Part shown: positions 47,048 through 59,208 of the stretch, piece by piece
Numbering within the stretch: position 1 is the first letter of the stretch
Layout of the letters: each line of letters opens with the position of its first letter
From: Mesodorylaimus sp. YZB2_4
Taxonomy: Eukaryota; Nematoda; Enoplea; Dorylaimida; Dorylaimidae
DNA: 64,000 bases
Reading direction: 5' to 3'
NCBI GenBank assembly: GCA_030248295.1
Contig: JASANH010001196.1
Location: 62,001-126,000 of the forward strand
The notes under the pieces: model-generated
Told to the model about the DNA's origin: nothing
Database searches by the model: none
The model's input: only the letters and a program-made list of their open reading frames with translations
Made by a program: the position numbers and the translations under genes

Positions 47048-47570
47048 CCGAGCGTATCCTCCGTCGTCCGAGACCACTACCTCTCGGTTACAGTAGACCA
47101 GAGCAACTGGGAGGTGACCAGTCAACGATGATCGGGCGATACCTGCCGAACAAAATAGGAGGTGTGAGCGATCGGAAGTGGCACCCAGTCGCGGACAGTG
47201 TCGCGCCTGACTGTGACAATGCTCCGAGTTCCACTCGACACCCTTCCCGACCAGCTACGGGTTACGGAAAACTGGCCTAGGGTTCAAGACAGTGAACATA
47301 ATTTTTCACCAACTAGGACCCGGCAACAACGAGACCGTCACCAAACGACAACAATTTGTCTCCGCTACTCAATATTGGCTCTATTACAGTCTCGTTTGAC
47401 AGCCAATGGCCTGCCTCCTCCAATCCGCGCCGGGGTGGTCTCCCCTCCCCTCCCTCCATCCGTCCTCGCTCCCAACGCCTCCATCCAACTCGGCCAATGT
47501 TCAAAAACTGGTCCCGCCCGCGGCGCCCTATGTAACCGAAGCCCGACGTGCCGCCGCGTTGTCGTGCTGG

Positions 47571-47578
47571 TGTGGGAA
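47571..47578 (+). promoter_or_regulatory. CSL/Su(H)-type site, proximal
   Basis: TGTGGGAA matches the YGTGRGAA consensus for the Notch effector CSL. It lies about 525 bp upstream of the proposed HES start. Confidence 0.45.
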
Positions 47579-47766
47579 AATTTTCTAACTCTCGCTCCTC
47601 AAGCCTGAACAAGCGTGTAGACACGGTCTCCTAAGACGGCCGGGGGCAGGCCGTTTTGGCCGAGGTCGTTTGAAAAGGCGGCCGATCGCTTTCTTTTGAC
47701 ACACTCGATTGTGATGGGAGAAGGATAGTTGAAAACGGGATTCGAATTACGACGCTCAACGCAACT

Positions 47767-47774
47767 CGTGGGAA
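47767..47774 (+). promoter_or_regulatory. CSL/Su(H)-type site, distal
   Basis: CGTGGGAA, a perfect high-affinity CSL match in the same orientation, about 720 bp upstream of the HES start. Confidence 0.5.
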
Positions 47775-47779
47775 AATGC

Positions 47780-50700
47780 CTTCGGCCAACAATCGCCTCC
47801 TCAACGCCGCTCACCCACCCTCATCCATAAACACGCCTCTTGGTGAATACACGCACTCCTGGGCGCACATCAATTCTCAAACCAACGCGCCATCATTTTC
47901 ATACCAATCTATCTTTCCAGAAAGGATTCCAAAAAACACACGCCAGATTTCACTGCCTTATTTGCTATTCAGGCATGTTTGCACGTGATGCATTTGATGA
48001 GGTAGAGTGGCCATAGTGCGACTCATACTGCGAACGATAGGCCTGGGAATTTGTAACCGAGTGCAGTCTTCCTTGTGGCTCAGCACGGGTGCATCTTTTG
48101 CAGGCTGTTTACTGAGCACGTGTTTATCACTTGTCTGCTACTCGTGCACTGATGCATTGCAAAGCGATGCAACCTCCACAGGAACCGAGAGCTCATAGGC
48201 GAGGCATCTTACCTCATGCTCAAATGAAATCGAATCTGCCACCTGATCTTTTTCGTGCAGCATCATTGCCTCCTGTTCAGAAAACCTGCAGAACTCTACG
48301 CTCATGCATTTTTGGAATCCATACGGCGTAATTATGTTGTTTATCAAATTCACCCTTCTATCAGTTTTTGTGCAGTTTGCGCACTCCTAATCGCCCACAC
48401 ACGCACACCCTCACCCGCCGCCCACCCGGCTAGTCCATTTCCTGCCCGTCTTATTTCCGATTTCAATAAATGTCGCCATCTGCTTCAATAATTTCACAAC
48501 CGCACCTTATCCGCCACTTTAAGCCGGACCGCTTCGAAATTTCGAACTTCTTTGCTCGCTACACCTCGTCGACGGCGCTGCGAGGGATTCGCAAACATGC
48601 AAGCAAACTTCTCGGGGACATTTTCGCACGCCTTCGCCCTCGGAGAGGCAAAAGGAAGGTCGCGTCTTCCCTTTGCTCCGAATTGAAATATTAGCTTCTT
48701 TTCGTGTTGACTTTCGCACACACGTCGCCACGAGACTCGATGGTCCCACTTTAGATAATCGACACACACAAAGATGCTCGTGTTTGTTTATGTGTGTGAA
48801 AGCACTCCTAAAAGACTCGAGCGCGAGTGGCGGCCTCGGGAAAAGCAGAAGGCGACGAGATGTGGCAGCCGAGTTGAAACAAAGGGAGAGAGAAGTGTAA
48901 AGTCAGCTGCAGACCATTTACACTGCCTAGGAGAGACCACAGCAAATTAGCCCTTGCTGAGAATCGAACCCCAGGCCTCGAAACTCGATCACGCAGGACT
49001 CTCGCCAGTAAAAGACTGAAATTTCAGTTTATCAGTAAGATAAAGGTCAAACTTTTTGAAGGAAATCCAAACCAAACCGAAAAGAAAAAAACTTTGACAA
49101 CGTACAAGAGAAAACAACCACACCTGACCTCACAAACACTCGTCCTCCCTCCCGTCAACTCTCTTTGAAAACCGAAAGTGCTGCCCTTCGCCTTTGTAAT
49201 GTGAGCCGCTACCATTTTCCCACAATTTTCTTGTACTTTACACGAAAAACCCTGAACTTTTTCCACATAACCGCATGATTATTATTGAGAAGTGTGTTTG
49301 TTCATTTCAAAAGTCTCCAATTTCGATGCGGGCCCACCTTGAAAGGAGACGCGACCAAGCGATCATTGACGCTCAATTTTCCAGCCGAGGTGCGCGTCTG
49401 TTGGAGTTGACTGCGAGAAAACGGGTCACAATTCATGCTCCATTGATGGAACATTGCCAGTCCATGCCCGTGATTAGGTCCATACATGGGCGGAGGGAGT
49501 GCCGGCAATATTTTAGAATGACCGTCTAAGCACGCGCAATTTGAGTCGCCCTTTTTGAAAAGGCGTAACACGCAGTGACCGTGGGAAAGAAAAGACCAAG
49601 GAGCGGCCACAGGCGGCTACTGTAGGGCTGAGGCTACTGTACTGCTCATGCAATCTTCATGGATTCGTCCCTGTTATGAAAATCAGGAGAAGTTAGACTC
49701 CTTTGGTCATACAGTGCCCAGATGGCACTCGACTTGTCATCACACCCAGTACTTGCGGCCTGCACACAACAGGCTGCGGTGTGCGGAAAAGACATCCAAC
49801 TGGCAGACTGGCTAGTACCTGGGACCACACACGAAGCAGACGCAGTAAACTGCCTGGCAGCACGATGGACCCAATCTCAATGATAGAGCCAGACGTACGA
49901 AGAGGCAGGACACCCTCACACCCCAAACATCCAGCTCACATCATCCCATCCCTTCAGTCCACACGAACACCCAAAAAATGTCTCGAAATCTATCCTCATC
50001 GAAGTTATTGAATCCAAAGCTTACAGTAGTCCCAAATATCCAAATCCTCCAATATCCCGCCCCATCCTAGGCCACCACTCGAGTCCACCCGCCCGCCCTA
50101 CCCAGGCCAGTCCAGTATACTGTACCCAACTTTCCCACGCCAAGTTTTGCCTTTTATGGCATTCGAGTAGAAGGAATGCTCATTTGTCAAAAATTTAGAC
50201 TCTACTCAAGTCGACACGGCTCGCATTGGCGTCGCATGGCCCGAAGCTGTAAAGTTTCATAAATTAACTAAATACGACTCGGCACTTACTCTCCAAAAGC
50301 ACCTTGACTCGCGTCTCTCAAACAACCTCATTCGTCAAAGCCCTAAATCGTAAATGGCTAGATCGAGTCTGTGAGAATAGTCGCACTTCGCCACACCATT
50401 TCGTCTGCATTGTCATATCGTATACTAACACTATACTACGTTTAATTTTTAGGCGTCCTAGACTTAGGTCACAAGACGATCCGTCAACTCGAGCCATGAG
50501 CAGACCGAAGATTGTCTTCTAATACTCTTGTCGACTTGGCCCAGTCGCGCTCCGAAGGACAATTCTTGATGAAATATGATAGCCGTACAAGGAGGCCCGC
50601 CGAGAGGACGCACGCCCATGAATCACATCATGTGCCATTTTTCTACTGTCGAAAAGGCCTGTAGGCACTTTTTCGTTTTGTCTCTCGTTTTGTTCAAAGT

Positions 50701-53239
50701 GGAAGAAATAAGTTAGTTTTCTCAACTGTCTTTTACAAAGTGCTGGCTCGTTTGTTACACAAAACACTCGCCTATGTCATGTGTTGCTGAAAAAGGTACA
50801 ATGTCTTTATTCGGTTCTTCGCGAGTAGGTCAGGTTTTTTTCGCAAAAGTAAACTTGATACTTCGATAATCAGTCGGTCATCGCCAAAAAAAACATTGGT
50901 GACGGGGCCGAATAATAAAAATTAATGCAAACTGTACACATTGCATGACTGAAAAATGAGTTTTTATGAGTTTGTTTTGCGGAAAAAAAGCGATGCATGG
51001 ACTTTTAACTGCCATTTCTGGCAAAAGTGGTCAATTCTGACAGTACTTTTCAGTTGGCCAATCAATGCTGGTGATACAAGCAATGCCCAATGTAGCCTTG
51101 AACGGGTTAAATTCCCGCCCACGACCAGGTTTTTGTGAATGTTTTCACTCCAAATTTATAAGCATCTTTTCATTCAAACCTTGTGAATTGCGTGCAAGCT
51201 TTCATTTTTCTTATCTTGCATGTTAGTGCACAGAATGCAATGTTGCTCCCAGACTGCTATTATCCTCCATGCGGAAAATCCATAAGCACATAATCCATAG
51301 TGGGTGTAACAAAATTCAGAATTTTCAGTGTCTGAAAAAGTGCTTTGTTAGGCACACTAGTTTTCCATCAACAAAAAACCTCTTCACCTCGGTCGCCCGC
51401 CATCCTTCATCTTTGCCTTACATTCCCACGCACGTCTTTGACAGATCGTCGTCAAGGGCAGCGTGGTCCAGTCAGTCAATCCAAATTGGTCATGTATGGC
51501 ATGATCTCCCAGCGTGCGCGTACGCGTTTAGATTTCCATGTTCAGATAAGACAAACCCAAGAGGGATCGTTAAAATTGAGAAAATTTTTCCCGTGGCCTC
51601 GCGAAACGGAACAAAAATCCCGAGAGACGTATGCTGAATTGTTTACGGTTACTGTAGTCACAAAGGCTGGTGTGAACGACGATAAAACTGTAAAATACAA
51701 AGCAGAAACAACGTGAAAAAGTGAACACATTTTTAGGGTTCCAGTGCCGTTGTTTTCCCTGCCCGTCCTGTGGATTTGCTTTCTGTTATCCGTGAATACA
51801 TGCCTTAACTCATCATTTTTTGACAAGCCCTTTTTGTGACTTAATAGTACCACAAGCTTTATCTCTGTGCTAACAGGCCTTTGGTCTGAGCAAGCAATGC
51901 TAGAGAGATACAATGGATATGGGGTCACGATCATTCAGTCATCTTTACTGTCCTATGCAATATCACAAATTTTACTCCCACGGCTAACAGAAAAACACCC
52001 AAGATCGTTTTCCCTGACGGTACATACTGTAAAACTTGACTGCTTTCCTTCATGTGCCTCAGTTTTTCCACCCAAACCTTTGGTCTCCTATCCCATCCTG
52101 CAGAGATCAACTATTTCAAATTCATCATTCAAAAAATCACTTCTCCTCATATTCAGCAACTCATCAACTCATCATTTCTTCGTGGCCCCTTTTTGTGACG
52201 TCATAGTTCCAGAAGCTTTATCCGCAACCCCTTTTCACTTGTTTTCGTATTTTCTCAAACTCTGTGCATCGAAGGTGTCGATGGTTCATATTCTCAGGTT
52301 ACACCTCAGCTGCCCCTGGCATACATAGCTTAGTTGAGTTTGTAGGAAATTTTCTTCAAAAACCACACTTTTCGCCGGGTCCACGGCCTGTGATGACGTC
52401 TAAAAGGTGCTTCAGTTGACAGGAATTTATCAATTACGCTTTGTCCGTATATCTTTGAACAGGATTTTCTTACATTTTTCTTCCCACACTTTTGATTTAC
52501 GAAACAGCTGACTAGCACAACGAAAGAGCAGTTTGGAAGAATGCTTTGAGACTGGCGTATCAACTGTGAACTACGTACATGCAAAGTTTAGGCGAGGCAC
52601 CTTCGAGAAGTCTTGACTTTTCTTCAAGTCCTAACTTTTCACTAAATTTCCCATTATATGTTTGGCTGGGCTTTTTGCTAGGAATCTAGGTAATTTGGTT
52701 TTATGCCAAGATAACGGAAATTGAAGAAATGCAATTTGTTAGTGGTTTGTGCTGGAATGATTGGACTAAAGGCGTCAAAGTTTCACGATTGTTGGAACGC
52801 ATACGTAGATGCTCTTCTGTCAAGGTCGAAGGCTGTGTGGCGGCTGGGATGTTTAAAGAATGAAATCTTGGCGCCAATCTTTGAATAAAAAAATTTGAAT
52901 CTGTCCCGTCAATCATTCTATTGTTTTTGATGGTAGCTTTGCATTGCTTGGATTTATTGCGCAAATTTGTTTGAAAAACTAAAGTCTTTAAAAGTCTTGA
53001 GAAAATCTCATTTTTGGATTTTATAGGTTGGAAATCGTTTTGCCAAACATTGTGCGTGAAAAATTTGTTTTTGTGGGGTAACTTTGTTCTAATTAAAATG
53101 CATAGTTGCAAATGGGGAACGCGTTTTTAGGCATTTCCTGCTGTGCAAAATCTACAGTATGCATATTTCAATAACTTTTTTAGCCGGGTCCATTACAAAA
53201 TCCTCATTTTAAAGTACTTATCCATTTATCACTCAAAAA
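47780..53239. other. 5.5 kb with no recognisable protein gene
   Basis: Between the HES promoter and the K2P gene. I see a tRNA-like segment at about 48948-49022, a diverged direct repeat (about 51800-51860 and 52155-52225, sharing CCTTTTTGTGAC and AGAAGCTTTATC-like parts) and only short open frames. It may hold long-range regulatory sequence. Confidence 0.45.
48948..49022 (-). repeat. tRNA-like B-box sequence
   Basis: On the minus strand GGGGTTCGATTCTC sits about 40 bp after GGCGAGAGTCCTGCG. It resembles the 3' half of a tRNA but does not fold into a full cloverleaf, so a SINE head or tRNA relic is likely. Confidence 0.3.
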
Positions 53240-56200
53240 ATGAGCGAGTTCTACAAAGTTGAAGCTACTCTTCCCGACCCAGCCTATCAACGATCCGCGC
53301 CACCGCCTGATCGAGGCCAACCAAAATCGACCCACCCCCAAGTTGGTATCCGAGCTAGCAAATCGCAGCCCACCAACTTGATGCCCATCGACGAGACCAC
53401 AGTGGCCAGTGCACCGCCAGCGGAGCAATGGCATCAGCAACCACCAGAACCCACTTGGAACCCGTATGAGCAACCCAAGTCACAGCCATCCCCACCACCA
53501 CCTTACACGGACGATGGAGATAAACACGCAGAAACACAACCGATCCTTCGACCAGCCGAGGTGAATCCGGATCTGCGTGATCGGTGTCAGTCGTGCGAAC
53601 GTATTTTACGTCGACTATTTCCAATCGCCTTGCTCTTTTCTTACACTCTTCTGGGTGGTATCATATTTCATCTAGTCGAGTCCAGAGCACAATCCGAATC
53701 CGAAATTGCCAAAGGGCATCGAGTATTGATCGATCAACCGCCCGCCTTACAACTGGAAAAACGCATGACCGAAATTGTTTTGGATCGAAATTATACTCGA
53801 GATCGACGAACGTACGAAGTCCGAGAAGCCCTTTTATGGTATTTAAGGCAATTAAATGAGGAGGAGAAGGCGAGATGGGATTTTGCATCATCTTTGTTTT
53901 ATTCGATGACACTATACACCACCATCGGTAAGTACCTAACTAGCACTGGGAAAGTAGGTGAACAGAGTTGAATAGAACCCATTTTCCAAATACAGTCTAA
54001 CCAGCGAATACTGGACAAATAATCCCACGAATGGGGGTTCGATTCCCGCCCAGGGGTTAATATTTCGGCACTCCTCGACACTGTACTCGAGGCAGGTCAG
54101 ACTTGGTTTTGAGGGCAAGTGATGAAGGACGTCCCCTTTTACCATCCCCACTCGATGATCTCAGAGCACGCTGGCACGAGCACCGGCGGTTATCGTAATG
54201 GCTGAAAGAACTGTCCTCGCCTTTGATCAAATTGCACCCAAGCATTTATCTCGCACATGCATGCAGGACCCGCCTTTCCTCCAATTTTGAACTGGTCTTT
54301 TTCCAAAATGTCTTGGCAGCCATTTTTCGACCTCCTTTTGCCCAAATGCTCACAGACATGCACTCCTTTCTAAAACTTGAGTGTCCAAACGATAAACCAC
54401 TTGACTGTGGGTTTAGTTTTTTCGCCAAGTTGAAATTGGAAACTCAAGTAGTCAACAAAATTATTTCGGCGCAGGGTGAATTTGTCAAAAACATCAGCTC
54501 GTTAATTCTTGAAAAGGTGAGAATAAACGAAGCAGTCAATTTCTATTTAGTCCTTCGAGAGTTTTTGAAAAATGATCACTGGGACAAAGGGTTGATATTA
54601 AATAGTTTGACTGACGTAAAAATGAGCAAAAAGTTGGAAATATACTAAAATTTTTCTTATTTACTGAACCGCACTTTTTTGATTTTAAGCTAGACTTGAA
54701 TTAAAAAAATTTTGGGTGATTGTGCGTGATCGCAAGGGGTTCAATGACGACAGTCTCACATAGTAGATTTTTCTTTGAAGCTTAGCCGTGGCTTTGCTTT
54801 GTATCCAGTGGTGCCGTTGGCAACAGAAGACTTTCACTCAGCGAAGACCTCATCAGAATCTTTTCTTGTGTGATGTATCCCTTCACCCTCGAGAGCGCGT
54901 AAGTGTTGATTCGGTAAAACAGGAAGAGGAAGGGCCTTAAATATTCCTCCTACGCCGCCGACCCACACACTTTTGGTGTTCAACATTAGTGTTTTTATGA
55001 GAAGTACCAATACACCCATGTGCATTGGAGAAGATACCGCCAGGGACGGATGGTCTCAATATCCTTCCAGGCGGGCCTCCTAGTCATTGTAGTCAGAAAT
55101 ATCAAGGCGACGGGTTTCTGGAGGGTCGAGTGTCCAACGAAGGCCTGCTACGCTGTATGTGGCCGCCAGTCGAGGCAACCAGATTCTACGCAGCCCAAAT
55201 ACACTACCACACCAACCACATACACCTGTAATCTGACCATGAGTACGGATCAAAGCTTCACTCGAAGACTGCTGACATGCTCACAACTTCGCACCATCAA
55301 GTAGCTGCATCATTGACATCCTATTTTAGCCAGCCACCGCAATCATCTCACGCCATTTCGCACCCTAGCTACGCATTCCAAAAATAAGCTTCCGCCTATT
55401 CCTCCTGCAGCACCGCAACCTTAACTCCTTGAAAAAAACTAGACGATCTGAGGATGCAGTTTCCCGTCCCGGATCCGTAGGACGTGTGTGACCTTCACCA
55501 TCGATGATTCGAACACCAACTGGTGCTCTGTACTGAACAACCATTCTTTCAGGTTACGGTGATACCCCTCCCAAAACAACCAGTGGCCGTGTCCTCACCG
55601 TCATCTACTCGATCATAGGCATCCCTCTGTGTCTGGTGGCCCTGATCGAATTGGGCGACCTGGTGGCTCTGTTCTTCTCGAAACTCTGGTCGTTGGTGCG
55701 CCATGGTTGGACAGCGATTCGTGGTCGTCGTCGCCCAACGGCTGAAAAGGGCGGCGATTGGCAAGCTCTAGCCGCTGAGGAAACGCCTCAGGAAAAACGC
55801 GAAATTCAAGCTCAAGAGGACGCCGATTTATTAAGCTTTCCATTATCAGCTCTTTTTCTGTTGACTTTCTTCTGGTTGCTTTTCACAGCCTTATTATTCT
55901 ACGCTTGGGAATATGATCACGATTGGACATATGCTCAATCATTATATTTTACCTTCATTTCAATCTCGACCATAGGATTGGGTGATTTCGTTCCCGAAAG
56001 CACATCAGGAAAATTAGGTGGTGTCATATTTCTTCTGGTCGGCTTAGCTCTGCTCTCAACCACGATCGCCGTTTTCCAAAATCAATTACTCGCTTTACAA
56101 AGCGAAATGCAAAGACAAATCGACAGTGAATATCAATATTCACAAACTGATTCTGGCCATCCGATGGCCACGGACGACCGCGCCGCTGATCAAGGGCTAC

Positions 56201-56535
56201 GAAAAATGGCTTCCGGACTGCCGATTGGTTCACGTCTTCTTTTTAAAATGATGCCCGAAAATAGAAAGGAAACTTTGAAACAATACTATCAACAAAAGGC
56301 AGCTATGGTTTCCAAGAGCATGCAAACTGACGATTATCTTTGGGCCATGACTTCCATGAGTAAATCGTACTTGAGAAGGGCGCTCGAGGAAAGGCAAGGA
56401 AGCGGGGCTGGGGTCAATGTCGAGAGTCGACACAGCGGCAAATCGAAATCTCGAGATGACGTCAACTCGTTGGTGGCATTGTGCGATTATTCGTTGCCCT
56501 ACGAGTTCGATGAACACAAAGACTACGACTTTTGA
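53240..56535 (+). CDS. Two-pore-domain (K2P) potassium channel
   Basis: Leak potassium channel subunit; dimers set resting potential at the plasma membrane. Exon 1 is 53240-53927, exon 2 is 55553-56535; 556 aa. A long Pro/Gln-rich cytosolic N-terminus of about 125 residues precedes M1 (FPIALLFSYTLLGGIIFHLVE). The extracellular cap contains NYT, a possible glycosylation site. The first pore filter is split by the intron: TTIG joins YGDTPPKT. M2 follows (VIYSIIGIPLCLVALIEL), then a basic loop, M3 (FLLTFFWLLFTALLFY), second pore STIGLGDFVPE and M4 (VIFLLVGLALLSTTIAVF). The cytosolic tail is charged. The GYGD/GLGD pair and GIPL are K2P hallmarks. The intron position in the first filter codon (glycine) is the conserved one for many K2P genes. 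Confidence 0.95.
54005..54060 (+). repeat. tRNA-like B-box sequence in K2P intron
   Basis: GGGGGTTCGATTCCCGCCC, like the outward B box at 10971-10990 in the TAF4 intron (GGGTTCGATTCCCGCTCAGGG). Both appear to be ends of the same tRNA-related repeat family. Confidence 0.35.
54223..54648 (+). CDS. 141-codon open frame inside the K2P intron, unassigned
   Basis: Open from ATG to stop with a protein-like composition (LTDMHSFLKLECPNDKPLD, VNFYLVLREFLKNDHWDKG). I recognise no domain. It could be a piece of a decayed element, an unrecognised nested gene, or chance. Confidence 0.2.
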   Translation: MIKLHPSIYLAHACRTRLSSNFELVFFQNVLAAIFRPPFAQMLTDMHSFLKLECPNDKPLDCGFSFFAKLKLETQVVNKIISAQGEFVKNISSLILEKVRINEAVNFYLVLREFLKNDHWDKGLILNSLTDVKMSKKLEIY

Positions 56536-56793
56536 CAATATTAGATTTATTTTTTCTGTCCATCAAAGGGCATTAGGAGGGTTTATTATTTGACGATTCG
56601 ACTAGATCGAGTTTTATTTCTGATATTTTTGCCAAATGACATGTCCAGGGTGAGAATTCGATCTTCTTCAAATCACGTTGTTGATAGTTGCTGTTAGAAC
56701 CCCTTGTGCCAGGCACAGTATATTAGTATTGTGGTAGACAAAGATGCCGCCTGTCAGGATTTCGAAATGACAATCCGTCATATTTACTCAGTA

Positions 56794-57891
56794 CAGTCGA
56801 CCTCGGATAATTGCAACAAGTTCTCATAACCCATTTTTTGTGTCTTATGTTTTTAATGTTTGCCAACCTCGGATAATTGCACCTCAGATATTTGCAGCTT
56901 CGCTTAATTGCAACGCTTTTTTACACCCCAAGGCGCGTTTCACTACGCATAATTGCAATTTTTCTCTTAAAATAGACGGTTAATTAGATTTCGACAACAA
57001 TTAGGGCAGTTGGCATTAGCGATACGCACACATATTTTCCCTGACTGCCTGACAAAACTACCCGCAGTTTGGCCAGGCAGTTAGTTGTCTGCAACATGCT
57101 GCTTTTTATGAAATCGAACATTCACTCGAGTCCACATCACCAGCCCCTGGACGGGAGGAAAATGTGATAATATCCGGGCTGTAACTGAACCGAAGCACTC
57201 AATCGCAAAAACTAAATTTTTTTTGCGTTTTTCTCGCTAAATCATACCATTTTCGTTTATTCCGAACCATTTGAAATATGCAATCTTTTTCCAAACGGTT
57301 TTTTTAAAAGAAGGTTAAATTATGCGAGTCAGTCAAATCAAAGCTAAAACACAAGGTGCCACGCCCCAAAACTTTCGCGTTTTATTGTAAAAATCCTAGT
57401 TTTGATGACTTTGCGCTTGCTTTAGTCTGCCAAAGGTGTAAATATGACACTTTTCTGATCCCAGAAATTTGACAGTAAGCGGACTGGGCCAAATTTAGTG
57501 TCATAATGGCGAACCAATAATAAACACAGAGTATAAGGGAAAATTTGGGACTTTGAAAACCTGTGATAATAACTGGAGTGTGACATTATCCGCTGTGATC
57601 ATCGTCAACCCAACATGGCCAACGTTTTTTGCTGTAAGATTGGTGACAGAGAGATTTTGGTTGCACACGATTAGTCAAAACTGTGTGACTAAGAGATGTT
57701 GTTCCCCTGATAAAAATCTTTTTTGAAAGCATTAATAAAGATTGGTAGTGACTAATGTGCGCAATGCATACAAAACTTCGCGTAATTGCAACTTTTTCAA
57801 AAAATCCATCTGAACTTCGCGTAATTGACATATCGGTTACTTGCAACTTTTTCTGGCGTCCCGAGCGGCTGCCATTATCCGAGGTCGACTG
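56794..57891. mobile_element. pogo/Tigger-like non-autonomous DNA transposon
   Basis: Ends CAGTCGACCTCGGATAAT and the inverse ATTATCCGAGGTCGACTG, flanked on both sides by TA (56792-56793 and 57892-57893), the Tc1/mariner-superfamily target duplication. The CAGTCGACCTCG start is typical of pogo/Tigger ends. Subterminal copies of TAATTGCAAC occur inside both ends. The 1.1 kb body has no transposase frame that I can see. Confidence 0.8.
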
Positions 57892-58229
57892 TACTCTTTG
57901 TATATCTGTTGGTAAAATAGTTTGTTTTAAAACTGATACTGTGATAGCATAAAACACATCAAAATAGATCGATAGTATTGACTCTATCAGCTCGAGAAAA
58001 ATTGACAATACAATCTTACATAAGCAATATGCAAATGTCAGAATAAGCAGCTAGCACTTTTTAGCAGAACTTTTCACCGCCCTGGCAACACGTAAGGGTA
58101 CTGGCCACCCTTCGTTTTGGTATTCACCCCTGCAACTATACACCCTAGCGCTGATTAAGCAGCCATATTTGCAACACTTGAATTTCCATCCCATCTATGC
58201 TAACAGGCCAAAAATTTTAAAACTGTCAA

Positions 58230-59208
58230 TTATGACCTACGTGCAACCTCAACTAAAGATACTGGTACGACCACATCGACTTGATTCGGCCATATTTTTC
58301 TCAGCACCAATGCAGAAAATCCAGTCCTATACTCTGCATTGAGGGCGATCAATGCGCCCAGATCAATTAAACCTTTGATCAGTGTGAACCAACTTGAAAT
58401 AGGAGCATAATAACATTGTTTAAAAAAATCCATATTTTCAATAAGTTTCATAACCATCGTTGTCCCAAAAATTGTCACGAGACATATAATAACAAGGGCA
58501 AATACTGATTTGATAGCTTGCAGTTCGATATCCCTTTTGAACGCTGTCATATTTGTATTAGTCGCCCTTGCAGCCTTCCATCTTTTGGCCAAGATAAGAC
58601 CAATAATGGCATTGATTATAATAATGCTGGCCACTGTGACATATTGATACCACAACAGGAAAATGTAGAAAAAATGTGTAATAGAAGTAATTACTGCGCA
58701 CGTGATTTCTATCCTCGCCCTACTGACACCAACAAATCCCAAGCAAGTGATAACACACGAAATTGCGATGCTAAGAAAAATGAGTACGCTTTGTACCCGC
58801 GTGCTACGGGTAAAATACCAAGTGGGAATTGAAATGGCTAAAAGGCGTTCAATACTTAATGCCAGGACGGTAATGATTCCATACACATTAGAAAAAACAA
58901 TAAGCGATATCCTAGCCACACATTCTAGCTGATTCGTGATTTCATCTTTTTTCAATACGGCGAGGCGAATTCGTTGAGAATAAATTATACCAAAAGCAAT
59001 CGATTTTAGAATATCGCTAATTGCAACGTTGGTGACCAGAAATTGGTGTTTTTCTCTCAATGGTTTCCATAACATGCACAATTACTTGCAGAATCGAGCA
59101 AACCAAATCAGCAATATTTAGTACCAGACTTACACTTAGACCAAGTAATTGAGCCGAGATGCCTCGAGTTGAAAGGGCTTGCAGATCGGAAAAAGATGTT
59201 TTATTCAT
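58230..59208 (-). CDS. Divergent class A GPCR-like receptor with apparent frameshift
   Basis: Seven-helix receptor-like protein. From the ATG at 59208 the frame reads an N-terminus with an NKT glycosylation site and helix 1 (LLGLSVSLVLNIADLVCSILQ). At about 59080-59095 it must shift by one base to continue as MLWKPLREKHQFLVTNVAIS (loop 1, helix 2). The second frame then runs open to a stop at 58230: helix 3 ends SIERLLAISIP in the position of the DRY motif, helix 4 VLIFLSIAISCVITCLGFVG, helix 5 YVTVASIIIINAIIGLILA, helix 6 FALVIICLVTIFGTTMV, helix 7 LIKGLIDLGALIALNAEYR. The usual NPxxY is not present; NAEYR stands in its place. Either a single-base indel inactivates it or there is a sequence error. 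Ligand unknown. Confidence 0.6.

Noticed and set aside
51542..51934. 130-codon open frame on the minus strand
   Set aside because: No recognised domain or splice context, and it overlaps a diverged non-coding repeat segment.
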